A stretch of 64,000 nt of DNA from Azospirillaceae bacterium (GTDB lineage Bacteria; Pseudomonadota; Alphaproteobacteria; Azospirillales; Azospirillaceae). Below, piece by piece: positions 60,803 through 64,000 of the stretch; position 1 is the stretch's first letter; every line of letters begins with the position of its first letter. The translations under genes and the position numbers were made by a program. The notes under the pieces are model-generated. The model was not told the DNA's origin, ran no database searches, and saw nothing but the letters and a program-made list of their open reading frames with translations. Where the stretch lies: contig JAPWJW010000003.1 in assembly GCA_028283825.1 (NCBI GenBank), positions 1,325,501 to 1,389,500 on the forward strand, read 5' to 3'.

Positions 60803-61495
60803 ATGGGGCGCCTGTCGTATCGCGGAATGGTGATGCTGGGTGCGGCCCTGCTATCCCCGGCCCTCGCGTTGGCCCCGGCCAGCGCCTTTGCGCAAGCGGC
60901 GACGCTGGCCGCCCCGGCAACGGCCATCCCCGGCGTCGACATGGCCGTGGCCACCGCCCCCCGTACCTTGGGGCGTGCCGGCGCCCCGGTGGTGATCGAG
61001 GAGTTCGCGTCCCTCATCTGCCCGCACTGCGCCCATTTCGAGGAAGCGTTCCTGCCCCGGCTGAAGGCCGACTTCATCAACACCGGCCAGGTGCAGATCA
61101 TCTTCCACGACACGCCCTCCAACCAGGTCGCCTTCAAGGCGCACATCGCCCTGCGCTGCCTGCCGCTGAACAGCTACATGGATGCGCGCAGCCTGGTGTT
61201 CAGCACGCAGGCGCAGTGGTTGGGCGCGAAAGACCCGGCCAAGGCCTTGCAGGACGTGCTGGGCATGGTCGGCCTGTCCAGCGCCACCTTCGACGCCTGC
61301 ATCAACAGCCGGCCCTTGCAGGACTATGTCGCCGGCGCCAGCCAGCAGGCCCAGGAGTTGAACATCGAGTCCACGCCCACCCTGATCATCCGCAAGGGCG
61401 GGGCCGAGGTGGCGCGCGTGGCCGGTCCCCACGATTACGACGCCTTGGCCGCCATGCTGGTGAAGGCCGGCGCCAAGCCCCCGGCAAAGAAGTAA
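60803..61495 (+). CDS. DsbA-family thiol:disulfide interchange protein, copy 2
   Basis: 230 residues from ATG 60803 (GGAGGG six bases upstream). A signal peptide (MVMLGAALLSPALALAPASA) precedes a DsbA domain with CPHC at 73-76, cis-Pro in IESTPTLI and the same helical insert as copy 1 (AQWLGAKDPAKALQ compared with AQWEHADDPLKALQ). It probably oxidises other substrates. It ends six bases before the smc GTG, so the two are co-transcribed. Confidence 0.93.
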   Translation: MGRLSYRGMVMLGAALLSPALALAPASAFAQAATLAAPATAIPGVDMAVATAPRTLGRAGAPVVIEEFASLICPHCAHFEEAFLPRLKADFINTGQVQIIFHDTPSNQVAFKAHIALRCLPLNSYMDARSLVFSTQAQWLGAKDPAKALQDVLGMVGLSSATFDACINSRPLQDYVAGASQQAQELNIESTPTLIIRKGGAEVARVAGPHDYDALAAMLVKAGAKPPAKK

Positions 61496-61501
61496 GCCCC
61501 C

Positions 61502-64000
61502 GTGCAATTCACCAAGCTACGCATCTCCGGCTTCAAGTCCTTCGTCGATCCCACCGAACTGGTCATCGAGCCGGGGATGACGGGCATCGTCGGCCCCAAC
61601 GGCTGCGGCAAGTCCAATCTGGTGGAGGCGCTGCGCTGGGCCATGGGCGAGACCTCGGCCAAGAAGATGCGCGGCGAGGATATGGACGACGTCATCTTCG
61701 GCGGCACGGCCACCCGGCCGGCCCGCAATCTGTGCGAAGTCGTCCTGCATCTGGACAGCCCCAACCTAACCGCCGGCACGCCGGGTGTGAAGCCGGACGC
61801 CACGCAGGCGGAGATGGAGATCAGCCGCAAGCTGGAACGCGGCAATGGCTCCGACTATCGCATCAACGGCCGGCCCGCCCGCGCCCGCGATGTGCAACTG
61901 CTGCTGGCCGACAACGCCTCGGGCGCGCATTCCCCGGCGCTGGTTAGCCAGGGCCGGGTCGGCGCCCTGATCAACGCCAAGCCGGGCGACCGCAGGCAGT
62001 TGCTGGAAGAGGCGGCGGGCATCACCGGCCTGCATTCCCGCCGGCATGAGGCGGAACTGAAGCTGAAGGCGGCGGAAACCAACCTGACGCGCCTGGACGA
62101 TGTGGTCGTCACCATGGACGCGCAGTTGCAGAACCTGCGCAAGCAGGCCCGCCAAGCCGCCCGCTACCGCAGCATATCCGACCATATCCGCCGGGCGGAA
62201 GCCCTGCTGCTGCACCTGCGCTGGACCACCGCCACCGCCCAGGTGATGCAGGCCCGCGCCGGCTTCGACCGCGCGGAGGAGGCGGTGCGCGGCCTGATGC
62301 TGGCCGTGACGCAAGCCACCACCAAACGCACCGACCTGGCGGCATGCCTGCCGCCCAAGCGCCAGGCGGAGGCGGAGACCGCCGCCGCCCTGCAGCGCCT
62401 GCTGGTGGCGCGCGAGCAGCTGGACGCGGAGGAGCGCCGCGCCACCGAGGCGTTGGCCACCCTGCAACGCCGCCTGGCCCAGATCGAAGGCGATCTTGCC
62501 CGCGAAAAGGACCTGGCCGCCGACGCCGACCGGGCGTTGGAACGCTTGGGCGAAGAGCGCCTGGGCATCACCGACGCCCAGGCGGATGAAGATTTGCGCC
62601 AGGCGGCCGCGGCCGAGGCGCTGGAAGAGGCGCGGGAACGCGTGGCAGCGCTGGATGCCGAATTGGCCGCCGCCACCGAACGCCTGGCGGCCGACGAGGC
62701 CAAGCGCGCCCAGATCCAGCGTCAGGCGCAGGACCTGGAACAGCGCGTCGCCACCCTGCGCCGCCGCATCGAGGAACATCAGGCGCAGAAGGCCGACCTG
62801 GAACGCCAGCAGGCCGGCCGTGATGATTTGAGCGAGGCCGAGGAAGCCATCGGCCTGGCTGAGGAACGGCTGGAACTGGCCAAGGGTGCGGCGGAAGAGG
62901 CGGAGGGCGCCAAGACGGTGGCCGAGCATGCCGCCAACAACGCCCGCGCCCAGGGCACGCAGGAACAAGCTGCGGCCCGCGACGCCCTGCAACGGGCGGA
63001 GGGCGACCGCGCCCGCCTGACGGCGGAGGCCGACGCCATCACCCGCCTGCTGAAGGCCGGCGCCGGCGACCTGTTCCCGCCGCTGGTGGACGCGCTGACC
63101 GTGGCCAAGGGGTATGAGCAGGCCCTGGCCGCCGCCCTGGGCGACGCCCTGACCGCCCCGCTGGACGAGGCCGCCCCCGTTCATTGGCGCGCCTTCCCGG
63201 CGCTTGCCGCCGCCGCCCTGCCGGGGGGGGCCGAACCACTGGCCACCAAGGTGAAGGCACCGGCGGCCCTGGATCGCTGCCTGGCCCACATCGGCGTGGT
63301 GGCCGATGCCGCCACTGGCGCCAGGCTGGCCCCGGCCCTGTCGCCCGGGCAGATCCTGGTAACCCGCGACGGTGCTGCCTGGCGCTGGGACGGCCATTGC
63401 ATCGCCGCCGGCGCGCCCACCGCCGCGGCGGAGCGCCTGCGCCAGCGCAACCGCCTGTCCGAACTGACGCAGGAGATCGCCGAAGCCGATGCCGTGGTGA
63501 CCGAGGTGCGGGAGCGTCACGAGGCGGTGAAGGACGCGGCGGAGGAGCGCGTGACCCTGGCGTTGCGCGCCGTGGACCAGGCGGCCAGCCGCGACCGCGC
63601 CGCCCGCGACGCCGTCAACGCCGCCTTCCGCGCCGTGGCCGATACCCGCGCCGCCCATGCCCGCGTGGCCCAGGCCGCCGCCGCATTGGCCAGCCGCCTG
63701 GCCGGCCTGGCGGAAACGCTGGACCACATGGCGTCCGACCAGGAAGACCAGCAGGAGCGCTGGGCCGAGGCGCGCACCCAGCTGGAGGAACTGCCGCCGC
63801 CGGGCGAAGGCCGCGAACAGATCGCCGAGGCCCGGCTGCGCCTGACTGAGGCGCGCGGCGTGCAGGCGGAAAACCAGAACGCCCGGGACCGGCTGGTCCG
63901 CGAGGCCGAGGACCATCGCCGCCGCCTGGACGCCATCGCGGTGGAGGAAGCCTCATGGCGGCAGCGGCGCGACGGCACCGGCGGCCGTCTGGCCGAATTG
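61502..64000 (+). CDS. smc: Chromosome segregation protein SMC (3' end outside window)
   Basis: 833 codons visible, starting at GTG 61502 (a weak site AAGAAG lies upstream), truncated by the window end. Walker A is GPNGCGKSNLVEALRWAMGE at residues 31-50, followed by the family region MRGEDMDDVIFGGTATR. The ATPase head leads to a long coiled coil (Glu/Ala/Arg rich), a hinge near residues 520-640 (LFPPLVDALTVAKGYEQALA to ILVTRDGAAWRWDG), and the returning coil. SMC organises and separates chromosomes with ScpA/ScpB. The C-terminal ABC signature and Walker B are outside the window. Confidence 0.95.
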   Translation, partial: MQFTKLRISGFKSFVDPTELVIEPGMTGIVGPNGCGKSNLVEALRWAMGETSAKKMRGEDMDDVIFGGTATRPARNLCEVVLHLDSPNLTAGTPGVKPDATQAEMEISRKLERGNGSDYRINGRPARARDVQLLLADNASGAHSPALVSQGRVGALINAKPGDRRQLLEEAAGITGLHSRRHEAELKLKAAETNLTRLDDVVVTMDAQLQNLRKQARQAARYRSISDHIRRAEALLLHLRWTTATAQVMQARAGFDRAEEAVRGLMLAVTQATTKRTDLAACLPPKRQAEAETAAALQRLLVAREQLDAEERRATEALATLQRRLAQIEGDLAREKDLAADADRALERLGEERLGITDAQADEDLRQAAAAEALEEARERVAALDAELAAATERLAADEAKRAQIQRQAQDLEQRVATLRRRIEEHQAQKADLERQQAGRDDLSEAEEAIGLAEERLELAKGAAEEAEGAKTVAEHAANNARAQGTQEQAAARDALQRAEGDRARLTAEADAITRLLKAGAGDLFPPLVDALTVAKGYEQALAAALGDALTAPLDEAAPVHWRAFPALAAAALPGGAEPLATKVKAPAALDRCLAHIGVVADAATGARLAPALSPGQILVTRDGAAWRWDGHCIAAGAPTAAAERLRQRNRLSELTQEIAEADAVVTEVRERHEAVKDAAEERVTLALRAVDQAASRDRAARDAVNAAFRAVADTRAAHARVAQAAAALASRLAGLAETLDHMASDQEDQQERWAEARTQLEELPPPGEGREQIAEARLRLTEARGVQAENQNARDRLVREAEDHRRRLDAIAVEEASWRQRRDGTGGRLAEL

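Noticed and set aside
61766-63916. 716-codon open frame opposite smc
   Set aside because: Antisense shadow of the SMC coiled coil; no family features.

Overview
This window is GC-rich (roughly two thirds G+C) and densely coded. Gene content and order point to an alphaproteobacterium of the Rhodospirillales/Azospirillaceae type (Nitrospirillum, Niveispirillum or Azospirillum-like). The best markers are the blocks ubiK-ybjN-proC divergent from lgt-NDUFAF7-like methyltransferase-pgeF-prs-rplY-pth, proA-nadD-rsfS-rlmH, gpmI-envC-ctpA-divergent polysaccharide deacetylase, mutY/DUF721-dsbA-smc, and PHB genes (phasin, PhaR, PhaC-like). Genus assignment is inference; no rRNA or tRNA gene was seen.

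Layout. 0-5 kb: 3' end of pyrE, a regulator-antitoxin-toxin operon, an exported alpha/beta hydrolase and a chemoreceptor. 5-11 kb: small envelope proteins, a degenerate serine hydrolase, and a MarR-OmpR/EnvZ regulatory set. 10.7-19.5 kb: phasin, ybaK, proC, ybjN, ubiK, then lgt through pth. 19.6-23.5 kb: small secreted proteins, a second toxin-antitoxin pair and a Tat-exported GH1 beta-glucosidase. 24-31 kb: sulfate ABC genes cysT-cysW-cysA, then proA-nadD-rsfS-rlmH and a DUF4010 membrane protein with a 3' frameshift. 31-36.5 kb: aldo/keto reductase, two divergent toxin-antitoxin pairs, and an Lrp / arginine-hydrolase-like / ornithine aminotransferase cluster. 36.8-45 kb: gpmI to the polysaccharide deacetylase, a membrane protein, a DJ-1/PfpI protein and an NADP oxidoreductase. 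45-52 kb: phaR, a disrupted phaC-like locus, GST, HIT protein, and a GH17 + GT2 beta-glucan synthase (NdvB-like) split by an apparent frameshift. 52-64 kb: SnoaL-like protein, GH27 alpha-galactosidase, a protein tyrosine phosphatase, secreted proteins, a DUF1194 protein, mutY, DUF721, two dsbA paralogues and the start of smc.

Themes. Proline/arginine/glutamate metabolism recurs (proC, proA, rocD, arginine-hydrolase-like gene, Lrp). PHB storage is present as phasin, PhaR and PhaC, with matching candidate PhaR operators in front of the phasin gene and in the phaR/phaC intergenic region. Four type II toxin-antitoxin pairs are spread over 33 kb; two are paralogous.

The most unusual signal is non-coding. 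A ~98-nt multi-stem element occurs four times (19504, 43955, 51975, 57381), with a diverged fifth copy on the minus strand (47759-47868). Every copy lies just downstream of a stop codon and in the same orientation as that gene. Its stems change sequence between copies while keeping base pairing, which is the signature of a conserved RNA (or cruciform) structure in 3' untranslated regions. I do not recognise it as a named family.
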